Below the pieces are notes generated by a model. It was not told where the DNA came from. It worked only from the letters and a program-made list of their open reading frames with translations, and ran no database searches. From Ktedonobacter sp. SOSP1-85 (GTDB taxonomy: Bacteria; Chloroflexota; Ktedonobacteria; Ktedonobacterales; Ktedonobacteraceae), in contig NZ_BNJI01000001.1 in assembly GCF_016587415.1 (NCBI RefSeq), positions 5,743,501-5,807,500 of the forward strand: 64,000 nt of DNA. The letters are read 5' to 3'. The position numbers were made by a program, and so were the translations under genes. The stretch's first letter is position 1. Every line of letters starts with the position of its first letter. Positions 8,209 through 16,399 of this stretch are shown in pieces.

Positions 8209-8276
8209 CTGATCTTGCTAGCCTTACGCTTTATACATATAATAAGGAAATTGTAATTTATGCGTGAGGTGCGTGA

Positions 8277-9881
8277 ATGAGGGATTTGCAGACAAAATTC
8301 CCGAAAGGGAAGGTTGTGCGTGATCGCTATGAAATTCAAGAGCTACTAGGGACAGGCGGCTTTGGCGCGGTATATCGTGTGCGTGATCGCCGTGGTGGGA
8401 ATGTCTATGCCCTCAAAGAGCAGATAGACCCTAATCCTCAGCAGCGCGAACGTTTCGCCTTCGAGAGCCGTATCCTCGAACACCTGGATCATTATGCTCT
8501 GCCGCGTGTGTACCGCGTGTTCGAGGACGAGAAGGCGCAGAGCGTGTATATGCTCATGGACTTCATCAATGGGCCGAACCTGGAGCGTTTGCGACGGCGC
8601 CAGCCCGAGGGACGCTTTACCCTTGCTCGCGTTATGGCGATGATGAAGCCTATCATTGAGGCAGTAAGCTACCTGCATCACCAGCAGCCGCCCATTATTC
8701 ATCGTGATATCAAGCCATCAAATATGATTATCCCTACCTCAGGCGAGGGGGCCGTCCTGGTCGATTTTGGCATTGCCAAGACCTACGACCTGGACTCTAC
8801 GACCTCAGCCGTGCGGCACTGCTCTCCCGGATATGGCTCGCCCGAGCACTATATGCGCGGTACAAACCTGCGCAGCGATATCTATGGGCTGGGCGCGACC
8901 TTCTATACCTTATTGACGGGTGAGGTTCCCATCGATGCGCTTACGCGCCTGACACGCGTGGGCAGTGGAAGCGCTGATTCGCTGATTCCCGCGCATAGCC
9001 TGGTCGAGGAGCTGCCGCAGGAGGTGAGCGATATCCTGCAAAAGGCGATGGCGCTTGATCCCGAGGACCGCTATGGCAGCGTAGAAGAGTTTTGGAATGC
9101 GTTGAAAGTCTATGCGCCTGAGGTGAAGACCGAGCCTGTTGTCTACGAGATGCTTCCAGAGGCGAATGAGACACCAGGCCCCCAGGTCGAGGCGGCGCAA
9201 CCGCCCCCGGTGACTCCTGCTCCACTCCCACCGCCAAGCGTTGTGGTGCAGGAGCTACCCCGGCGTCAACGCCGCTCGCGCAAAGGGCTGTTCCTGTTGG
9301 TAGCCGCGCTGCTCCTGGCGTTTCTCCTGGTGGGAGGACTGATCTGGACTGCTAATAGTGGCTTGCTTGCTGGCTTATCAACGCAGGCCAAAGTCACACC
9401 CACATCGTCGACTGTGCACCAGCCAACGGCCAGGGCGACGCAGGCGCCGACCAGGGGGACAACGCCCACAGCTACGCCAACCTCTACGCCGACTGCCCCA
9501 CCAGCCCCTCCAGTGGTACAACCGCCAGCCTCGCCACCGCGACTGGCTCAGGGCTATAGTGGCACGATTTCGGATAAATACACCGATCCGCCAACCAATT
9601 CTACGATTGCACTCTCTAATATCGCGCAAAATGGCCAGAGCTTTACTGGCTATGCCTCCTTTGGCCCAGGATTAGTTGGTAATAACAATTTTAATGGGAC
9701 CATTACGCCTGATCGCAAGTTTCATTTCCTGGTCGCAAGCTATGCGGGCTTGCTGCCACTCTACTTTCAAGGCCAGGTCAATGGCGATAAATCTCTCTCA
9801 GGAACCTATTGTAGTTATCGCAATAATGGCTGTGATAACCAGAGCGGTGGCTACGGCGATTGGCACGCCTCACCGCGCTAA
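8277..9881 (+). CDS. Membrane Ser/Thr protein kinase, PknB type, with extracellular sensor
   Basis: The kinase domain covers residues 15-280: Gly loop GTGGFGAVY, VAIK-like Lys in YALKEQ, catalytic loop HRDIKPSNM near residue 142, DFGIAK near 163 and the activation segment SPGYGSPEHY. A Pro-rich linker leads to one membrane helix (LFLLVAALLLAFLLVGGLIW, about 338-358). A Thr/Pro-rich stalk and a compact C-terminal domain of about 110 residues, outside the cell, follow. The outer domain contains two Cys (CSYRNNGC) that could form a disulfide. It probably couples an envelope signal to phosphorylation. It follows ndh by 68 bp and could be co-transcribed; its substrates are unknown. Confidence 0.9.
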   Translation: MRDLQTKFPKGKVVRDRYEIQELLGTGGFGAVYRVRDRRGGNVYALKEQIDPNPQQRERFAFESRILEHLDHYALPRVYRVFEDEKAQSVYMLMDFINGPNLERLRRRQPEGRFTLARVMAMMKPIIEAVSYLHHQQPPIIHRDIKPSNMIIPTSGEGAVLVDFGIAKTYDLDSTTSAVRHCSPGYGSPEHYMRGTNLRSDIYGLGATFYTLLTGEVPIDALTRLTRVGSGSADSLIPAHSLVEELPQEVSDILQKAMALDPEDRYGSVEEFWNALKVYAPEVKTEPVVYEMLPEANETPGPQVEAAQPPPVTPAPLPPPSVVVQELPRRQRRSRKGLFLLVAALLLAFLLVGGLIWTANSGLLAGLSTQAKVTPTSSTVHQPTARATQAPTRGTTPTATPTSTPTAPPAPPVVQPPASPPRLAQGYSGTISDKYTDPPTNSTIALSNIAQNGQSFTGYASFGPGLVGNNNFNGTITPDRKFHFLVASYAGLLPLYFQGQVNGDKSLSGTYCSYRNNGCDNQSGGYGDWHASPR

Positions 9882-9973
9882 AGTTGTAACCTCTCTTCTG
9901 CAAAGAGCGTGTTGAGTTTTGGATACACAAAATACGACGTCGCTATCTGCTACGTAAAAGGAGTGAACGATAG

Positions 9974-10585
9974 ATGACTACCAAGACTCACACTATGTCG
10001 AAGCAGGGGGCACAGACAATCGAGGCTCAGCCCCGCTTTAAGCAGCGTTCATACGAGATCCAGCAGTATGGACAGATACATTCCATGCCCATTAGCCTGC
10101 CTGAAAGTGCGATTAAGCAGAATATCGAGTGTCTGAATCAGCTGGTTGCCGATTCGATCACACTCTACAGCCTCTATAAAAAGCATCACTGGCAGATGAC
10201 TGGCCCGACCTTCTACCAGTTACACCTGCTGTTAGACGAGCATGCCGAGCAGATTGAGAAGACCATCGATCTACTGGCTGAGCGCGTGCAGCAGTTGGGT
10301 GGTGTGACCATTGCCATGCCGCATGATGTGGCGGAACTGACCAAGATCGAGCGGCCCCCGAAGGGCGTTGAGGATGTGCCTGCGATGCTCGCTCGCCTCG
10401 TCAATGCCCATGCGACCGTTATTAAAGGCCTTCGTGAGGGGATTGAGTTAAGCGATAAAAACAAGGACTACACGACCAACGATATCCTCACCTCGGAGGT
10501 CCTGCCCTTGCAAGAGATGCAGACCTGGTTTATCTCCCAGCACCTGGTGGATACTCCATTTGCTAGTTTCAAAGAAGAGGGCTAG
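9974..10585 (+). CDS. dps: Dps family DNA-binding ferritin-like protein
   Basis: The 203-residue protein has the Dps ferroxidase site at the dimer interface: KKHHWQMTGPTFYQLH followed by LLLDEHAEQIEKTIDLLAER. His and Asp/Glu ligands are all present. Dps dodecamers store iron as ferric mineral using hydrogen peroxide and can coat DNA under stress. A basic N-terminal tail of about 40 residues precedes the four-helix bundle and may contact DNA. An AAGGAG site lies upstream. It is probably a single-gene unit ended by the long hairpin at 10616. Confidence 0.92.
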   Translation: MTTKTHTMSKQGAQTIEAQPRFKQRSYEIQQYGQIHSMPISLPESAIKQNIECLNQLVADSITLYSLYKKHHWQMTGPTFYQLHLLLDEHAEQIEKTIDLLAERVQQLGGVTIAMPHDVAELTKIERPPKGVEDVPAMLARLVNAHATVIKGLREGIELSDKNKDYTTNDILTSEVLPLQEMQTWFISQHLVDTPFASFKEEG

Positions 10586-10615
10586 AGAGGTAGCTCTCTC
10601 GGCACCTGCGGTATT

Positions 10616-10664
10616 AAGGGTATGGAATGGGAGCTGGCTCTGCCAGCTCCCATTCCATACCCTT
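10616..10664. repeat. Long perfect inverted repeat A (23-bp arms, 3-nt loop)
   Basis: Arms 10616-10638 and 10642-10664 are exactly complementary. It lies between dps and obg, and a short T-rich stretch follows, so it can terminate the dps transcript. It is one of six such hairpins in the window with unrelated arm sequences. Confidence 0.9.
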
Positions 10665-10784
10665 CCTTTTCACAAAGCTACTAATGCATAGCGTTCTCTG
10701 CCGTTCTATGGTATATTTTATTGCGCTGCTGTACAAAGATTGTTTTTTAAGAACGCATAAGAAGGATAGAGTGGGGAAGACGCC

Positions 10785-12092
10785 ATGTTTTTTGACCATA
10801 CCAAGATTTTCGTAAAGGCGGGTGATGGTGGCAACGGTTCAATGCATTTTCGCCGTGAGAAGTTTGCTCCCAATGGAGGACCTGATGGTGGCGATGGTGG
10901 CCGGGGTGGCAGTGTCTACTTTGAAGCAACCAACCAGCTAAATACGCTGATTGATTATCGTTATAAACAGAATTTTAGCGCGGAGTCCGGCGAGAGTGGC
11001 ATGCGTCAAAAGATGCATGGTGCGAAAGGAAACGATGTTATCCTGAAGGTGCCCTGTGGCACAATTATTCGAAATGCCGAGACGAATGAATTGGTCGCGG
11101 ACCTCGTGGAGCCAGGGCAGCAGGTAATGGTAGCTCGTGGTGGCCGGGGTGGCCTGGGAAATGTGCATTTCGCGACCTCGACGCACCAGGCTCCACGTGA
11201 AGCGCAGAAAGGCGAGCCTGGTGAGGAGCATTGGATTACGCTTGAGCTGCGCCTGATCGCCGATGTTGGCCTGGTGGGCTACCCCAATGCAGGTAAATCT
11301 ACGTTGCTCTCCGTTGTAACCGCTGCGCGTCCGAAGATTGCTGACTACCCCTTTACGACCCTGGTTCCCAACCTGGGAGTCGTTGAGGTTGGACATGCCA
11401 GGCAGGGTGACGGCTTTGACTTTGTCCTGGCCGATATTCCTGGCTTGATCGAGGGCGCGGCCCAGGGCATTGGCCTGGGACACGAGTTTCTGCGCCATGT
11501 CAAGCGCACGCGCCTGCTTATTCATATGCTGGATGGGTCTCTGGTCGAAGAGCGCGATCCCTGGGAAGATTTCGCGAAGATCAATCAGGAGCTGCGTGAC
11601 TACGACGAACAGCTGGCTGCGCGGCCACAGATTGTGGTCCTGAATAAGATCGATCTGCCTGAGGCCCAGGAGCGCTGGCCCGCGCTCAAGGCTCAGGCCG
11701 AGGCCGCTGGCTATCCCGTTTTCGCCATCTCCGCGGCCACTCACCAGGGGACACAGGAACTCATGCAGTTTGCAGGCGACCGCTTGCGCGAAATCAAGCG
11801 CGAGGAAGAGGAGCTTGCCGCGGCCCAGGTGCTTTCGCTTGAGAACGCCCCCGTGTTGCGCCCACAGCCTGATGATGCCTTCTCGGTCATCAAAGACCAG
11901 GGCGTGTACGTCGTACGCGGTAAGCGTGTCGAGCGCGCGGTCAGTATGACTGATACCGAGAGCGAAGAGGGTATGGATCGCCTGGAGCGGACTCTGGAGA
12001 AAATGGGGGTAACGAAGGCCCTCGAGATCGCAGGTGTCCAGGTGGGCGATGTCGTTCGCTTCGGCAAAGTTGAACTCTTTTGGGGCGAGTAA
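10785..12092 (+). CDS. obg: Obg/CgtA GTPase
   Basis: This is a 435-residue essential GTPase that acts in late 50S ribosome assembly and stress control. The Gly-rich Obg domain fills residues 1-158 (KAGDGGNGSMHFRREKF, GGDGGRGGSV). The G domain starts with GYPNAGKST near residue 165 and carries the DIPGLIEGA switch II and NKID motifs. The C-terminal OCT domain (about 345-435) includes the conserved DDAFSVIKDQGVYVVRGKR. The ATG at 10785 gives the usual FxDxxKI start (MFFDHTKIFVKAGDGG). It ends in a terminator at 12101. Confidence 0.96.
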   Translation: MFFDHTKIFVKAGDGGNGSMHFRREKFAPNGGPDGGDGGRGGSVYFEATNQLNTLIDYRYKQNFSAESGESGMRQKMHGAKGNDVILKVPCGTIIRNAETNELVADLVEPGQQVMVARGGRGGLGNVHFATSTHQAPREAQKGEPGEEHWITLELRLIADVGLVGYPNAGKSTLLSVVTAARPKIADYPFTTLVPNLGVVEVGHARQGDGFDFVLADIPGLIEGAAQGIGLGHEFLRHVKRTRLLIHMLDGSLVEERDPWEDFAKINQELRDYDEQLAARPQIVVLNKIDLPEAQERWPALKAQAEAAGYPVFAISAATHQGTQELMQFAGDRLREIKREEEELAAAQVLSLENAPVLRPQPDDAFSVIKDQGVYVVRGKRVERAVSMTDTESEEGMDRLERTLEKMGVTKALEIAGVQVGDVVRFGKVELFWGE

Positions 12093-12100
12093 GCATATGT

Positions 12101-12129
12101 GGGGCCTTTGATAAAAAGGCCCCATTTTT
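12101..12129 (+). terminator. Rho-independent terminator of obg
   Basis: The stem GGGGCCTTT/AAAGGCCCC with a 5-nt loop is followed by ATTTTTG. Confidence 0.9.
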
Positions 12130-12173
12130 GTGCGAAAAACGCAGGCCTCTACGCCTGGATAGTACATTCACCT

Positions 12174-12251
12174 GTAGGGTCCATGCTGGCATGGACTCTC
12201 CTGCACGTGGAACGTCGCTTCGCTTGCAGTCCATGCCAGCATGGACCCTAC
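12174..12251. repeat. Long perfect inverted repeat B (24-bp arms, 30-nt loop)
   Basis: Arms 12174-12197 and 12228-12251 are exactly complementary (GTAGGGTCCATGCTGGCATG...). It lies after the obg terminator and before the CHAT gene. The arm itself contains the short palindrome CCATGCTGGCATGG. The rest of 12130-12424 holds no gene. Confidence 0.9.
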
Positions 12252-12424
12252 ATTCTGGGGCTATCGTGACTGTTGAACAAGCTAACCGCCAAGTAGAATG
12301 TAATCACTTCTTCCTGAATTGTGCTATACTAACTGCGAGAGAGCGTCTTTTTAGCCATCCTGGCAGAGGTGCCGCGTAAAGCTCTACTATTTTGGAAGAA
12401 AGACCAGGGCGCCGGTTACACATT

Positions 12425-15400
12425 ATGAGTGAAACCATTAATTTCCTATTTCAGAGTCGTGACAAAGGTCATTTTGAGCTACAGGTCAAGGAAAGCTGGT
12501 CGGGACGGACCGTACGCGGAAATTTTATTCCGCCCTATACCACCAAGCAGTTAAATCTCCTGCTGAAGAAACTGAACACGCTACAGAACAATAACACGCA
12601 GAATTTGCGCGAGATTGGCTATCGTCTCTTTCTCTCGTTATGTGGTATGGACGTTACTTCACCATTGCCGTTGAACGCCAGGCCTCACGAGGCCGAGCAA
12701 TCGGTTCAGGCGCTTTTGCGTGGTGTCATCCAGCGCACGCTGCGTCGCCGTGGAACAGTGGCGCTTACCTTCTCCTTTGGGGTGGGCTGTGATGAGTTTG
12801 TGCGCTATCCCTGGGAGCTATTGCATAATGGCGACCTCTTCCTGCTGGGTTCGGGCATCTTCACGCTGACGCGTGCATTGATTGATGCCGATGATGTGGG
12901 CGGTTGCGAACTGCCTGTGCATCCACCTATGCGTGTGCTCTATATCGGGTCCTCACCCCTGGATTGTGCTCCGTTGGAGACCGAAATTAGCTTTGAGGCC
13001 CTGGAACGCGGTTTCTCACCCCTCATTGCCTCGGGCCAGGTCTTCCTTGATCGCCTGGAGCCGCCGACCTTTGATCAGCTTGTGCGCTATTTAAGCTCGT
13101 ATGGTGGCGCGGGCGTCTTTGATGATAGTGATACCTCAATCCCTTGCTATATTGTCCACTTCGATGGGCATGGTGCCTATGGGCGCCTCTGTCCCAATGA
13201 GGAATGTAAGGCCGTCAATGATGCTGAGGTGCGCCGCTGCACGAACTGTGGGCAATCATTGAGCCGGGTGAATCCCCAGACCTACCTCTGTTTCTGTAAT
13301 GAGGAAGGCTACAACCAGTTTATCGATGCTCAGTCTCTGCGTGATCTCTTTGTCAGCAGCGATGTGCGCCTGGCGGTTTTCTCGGCCTGTGAGACCGCTA
13401 TGGTGGCGGCGGAGGGACCGCACTGTCAGAAGCGCCCCGGAGCCAATCCCGTAGATGCATCGCTGGCAACAGCCCTGGTCTCGGCCCAGGTACCAGCGGT
13501 GGTCGCGATGCCTTTCTCGCTCCAGGATGACCTGAGTCCGACCTTTATGTCGCATTTTTACGAGGCACTCGCCGATGGTCGAACACTGGAGGAGGCGCTG
13601 GCGCGGGCGCGCCAGGCCATGCTCCCCTTGCAGCAAAGCTGGTTTATCCCCGTACTCTATCGCCGGGTCACCGAGAGCGATGTCGCTCCTGTGCCTCTGC
13701 TTGTCAGCCGGGAGCAGCCAGAGGAGCATGATGCCCCCCTGGCGCATCTGGGATCGTTCACAACTTTTGTGGGACGCGAGCGCGAGCTGCGTGAGCTTGA
13801 TGCCCTGTTACTGGCGGTTTCGGCAAATGGAGCGAATGCCAGGACCGCGCAACGTCAACGCCATAACCCGCACCATATCGCGGTTACCGGTTCGGCTGGC
13901 ATTGGCAAGAGCGCCCTGGCCCTGGAGGTGGTGCGCCGTCACCAGGATAAATTCCCTGGTGGCGTGGTCGGTGTCTCGCTTGAGGGCGGCAAGACTTTTC
14001 ATGAGGCTCTGATCGAGATTATTCATTATTTGCACATCCCGACGCGCTTGCAGTCTGCCGTAGATAGCGAGCATCGTGCGCGCCTGGTGATGGGCACACT
14101 GCGCTCGCTTGCCAGTCGCGAACTTCCTTGCCTGCTTTTGCTGGATGCCTTTGAAGAGGTGTGTGATCGCAATGAACTGGAGACCTGGCTTCAATTCATC
14201 TGTGCGCTCCCTGCTGAAGTGACGGTCCTGGTGACCTCTCAGTCGAATCCCGAAAATATGCTGGCTCTGGAGAATGCGCATTGTCGCTGGTATGAGTATC
14301 GCGTGGGGAAGATGACCGATGCCGACCAGTTGCAGCTCTTTATGGAGTTGGCGCAGGCGAGTGGGCTGGACCAGCGTATCCACCTTGATGATCCCTATCA
14401 GCAGGAGATCTTACGTGAGATCTGCTCTCTGCTGGATGGCTATCCCCTTGGGGCCGAGCTGATCTTTGGCACAGCGCGCACGATTGAGGGCCAGGTGTAC
14501 ACACCAGAGGCCGCCACCCGCTCCCTGGAGGAGGTTCGCGATGAATTGCGCAGCTCTCCCCTGGCTGGCATCCTCACCGTCTTAGAGGTCTCTTCCAGGC
14601 GCCTGAGCGCTTCGGCCCGCCTGCTTCTTGCCTATCTCTCGGCCTTTAAGCTTCCCTTTAGCCGCGAGCAGATTGCCCTGCTTTTTCAGGATATGGTCGC
14701 TGGAACCACAGATGAGATTGCCACGCTTGCATCTGCGTCTCTGGAGGACGCCGCGGCAGATTCTCCTTTACAGATGCTTGTGCGCAACTGGCGTGCCTCG
14801 CGTGATGAGCTTGTGCAATCCTCGTTTGTGCAGTTTGATGGGCGTGTCTATACCATCCATCCCCAGATACGCCATTTCGCGGTTTCACAACTGCCAGGGG
14901 AGGAGCGCAGGCGCGTTCATCGCATCGTCGCATCCTACTATATGCACCTGCCCCAGCCTAGCCCCGAGGAGTGGTTCGCCGCCTTTGAGCACCTGGAGAG
15001 CGCGGGTGAGTCGCAAGATTTGCAGAACGCGGTGAGCCTGGCGGTGCGGGCCTCCTGGGCCTTGTATGGGCGCGGCTACACAGCCGAGCTTCGCGCGATG
15101 TTGCAGCGAGCGGGTGTACATGCCGTGCGGTTGCATGACACGACAGGTGAGGGCAGGATACAGTGCTGTATGGGGGCGCTTATGCGCCACCTGGGACGGT
15201 ATATGGAGGCCGAAGCCTGCCTGCGTAGTAGCCTGGCGTTTCACCAGCAGAAAGGGGAGGCGCAAGACGCGGCCTGGGCGCTCTATGAACTCGCGGTCCT
15301 CTCGCGTGAGGAGGCTAACTTCGCCCAGGCCGAGGCTTATCTTGAAGAGGCGCAGCTCAACTTCGCCCAGGCTCAGGATGAACGTGGGAGCCTCTGGCTC

Positions 15401-16321
15401 GCGCTTGTACGTGGTGAGCTACAGCGCGGGTATGGCAACTACCGGCCAGCGCTAGAACTCTTTGAGCAGGCCGTCAAAGGCCTGCGCCAGCTCAAAGACC
15501 AGGAGGGGTATGCCTGGGCATTACGTGACCTGGGAGCCACAAAGGGTGCTTTGGGCTACTATACGCGTGCTCTGACCGATAATGAGGAGGCACTGCGTAC
15601 GTTTGATAATCTCAATATGGTCGGCGCTCAGGCCTGGGTGCTTGCTGATCGTGGAGAGATCTATCTACACCAGGGCAAGCTCGATGCGGCCCAACAGCAG
15701 GGGCGAGAGTCGCTGCGCCTCTTTCAAGCACAATCCATGTTGCGTGGGGAGGGCTGGAGCTTACGTCTCCTGGGAAATGTAGCGCGGGCGCGCGGCGATG
15801 TAGAGCATGCGCAGTTGTATTATAACGAGGCGCTCCGGATCTTTGCCTCACTAAGCGACCGTGTGGACGAGGCGCGTGTCTTGAATGCTCTGGGAGCTGT
15901 TGCCTATACGCGTGGTGAATACCAGGAGGCGCAGTCCTACTATGAGCAGGCTCTGACACGTGTACAGGAGCAGAATGTCTTGTTGATTGAGGCGCAAACG
16001 TTGTGGGGGCTGGGCGATATTGCGCGCGCCTGGCGACGTTTCTCCGAGGCCGAGCACTATTATACCCGGTCTGGGCAGTTCGCGGATCGCCTGGCTTTAC
16101 CCGCCATGCGGTGTGCAGTTCTGCGTCGCCAGGGACTTTTGCGCCAGGCTGAGGGGAAGTATCAGGAGGCCTTGCGCTACCTGGTACAGGCCCTGGCCCT
16201 CGATCAGCGCCAGGAGCATCCAGTACGCCAGGAACTGGCGCAATGTATTCACACGCTGGTGCGTGAGCAGCACCTCGACGATGAATATAGTCAGCTCAAA
16301 AGCCAGTATGCGCTCGCATGA
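12425..16321 (+). CDS. CHAT protease - NTPase - TPR protein with an embedded zinc ribbon
   Basis: The 1298-residue protein starts with a CHAT caspase-like domain. The catalytic His is in HFDGHGAYG (about residue 248) and the Cys in FSACETA (about 321), so the dyad is intact. A four-Cys zinc ribbon (CPNEEC...CTNCG) is inserted between them. A STAND/NB-ARC-like NTPase follows, with Walker A GSAGIGKSAL (about 490) and Walker B LLLLDAFEEV (about 570). About ten TPR-like repeats fill residues 910-1290. This layout fits signal-gated proteases of bacterial cell-death or defence pathways: the TPR part would sense, the NTPase oligomerise and CHAT cleave. ATG 12425 is preferred over an upstream TTG at 12392. 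No obvious partner gene is adjacent, and the target is unknown. Confidence 0.85.
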   Translation: MSETINFLFQSRDKGHFELQVKESWSGRTVRGNFIPPYTTKQLNLLLKKLNTLQNNNTQNLREIGYRLFLSLCGMDVTSPLPLNARPHEAEQSVQALLRGVIQRTLRRRGTVALTFSFGVGCDEFVRYPWELLHNGDLFLLGSGIFTLTRALIDADDVGGCELPVHPPMRVLYIGSSPLDCAPLETEISFEALERGFSPLIASGQVFLDRLEPPTFDQLVRYLSSYGGAGVFDDSDTSIPCYIVHFDGHGAYGRLCPNEECKAVNDAEVRRCTNCGQSLSRVNPQTYLCFCNEEGYNQFIDAQSLRDLFVSSDVRLAVFSACETAMVAAEGPHCQKRPGANPVDASLATALVSAQVPAVVAMPFSLQDDLSPTFMSHFYEALADGRTLEEALARARQAMLPLQQSWFIPVLYRRVTESDVAPVPLLVSREQPEEHDAPLAHLGSFTTFVGRERELRELDALLLAVSANGANARTAQRQRHNPHHIAVTGSAGIGKSALALEVVRRHQDKFPGGVVGVSLEGGKTFHEALIEIIHYLHIPTRLQSAVDSEHRARLVMGTLRSLASRELPCLLLLDAFEEVCDRNELETWLQFICALPAEVTVLVTSQSNPENMLALENAHCRWYEYRVGKMTDADQLQLFMELAQASGLDQRIHLDDPYQQEILREICSLLDGYPLGAELIFGTARTIEGQVYTPEAATRSLEEVRDELRSSPLAGILTVLEVSSRRLSASARLLLAYLSAFKLPFSREQIALLFQDMVAGTTDEIATLASASLEDAAADSPLQMLVRNWRASRDELVQSSFVQFDGRVYTIHPQIRHFAVSQLPGEERRRVHRIVASYYMHLPQPSPEEWFAAFEHLESAGESQDLQNAVSLAVRASWALYGRGYTAELRAMLQRAGVHAVRLHDTTGEGRIQCCMGALMRHLGRYMEAEACLRSSLAFHQQKGEAQDAAWALYELAVLSREEANFAQAEAYLEEAQLNFAQAQDERGSLWLALVRGELQRGYGNYRPALELFEQAVKGLRQLKDQEGYAWALRDLGATKGALGYYTRALTDNEEALRTFDNLNMVGAQAWVLADRGEIYLHQGKLDAAQQQGRESLRLFQAQSMLRGEGWSLRLLGNVARARGDVEHAQLYYNEALRIFASLSDRVDEARVLNALGAVAYTRGEYQEAQSYYEQALTRVQEQNVLLIEAQTLWGLGDIARAWRRFSEAEHYYTRSGQFADRLALPAMRCAVLRRQGLLRQAEGKYQEALRYLVQALALDQRQEHPVRQELAQCIHTLVREQHLDDEYSQLKSQYALA

Positions 16322-16329
16322 TTGTATGT

Positions 16330-16388
16330 GAGTAAGGGCGTGCGGTGGGGGTGTGGCACAGCCACACCCCCACCGCACGCCCTTACTC
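16330..16388. repeat. Long perfect inverted repeat C (28-bp arms, 3-nt loop)
   Basis: Arms 16330-16357 and 16361-16388 are exactly complementary. It sits between the convergent CHAT and mraY genes, so it can act as a bidirectional terminator. Confidence 0.92.
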
Positions 16389-16399
16389 TTACCCGGTTT

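Noticed and set aside
10938..12167. 409-codon frame antisense to obg
   Set aside because: It lies wholly opposite a conserved essential gene and shows shadow-frame composition.
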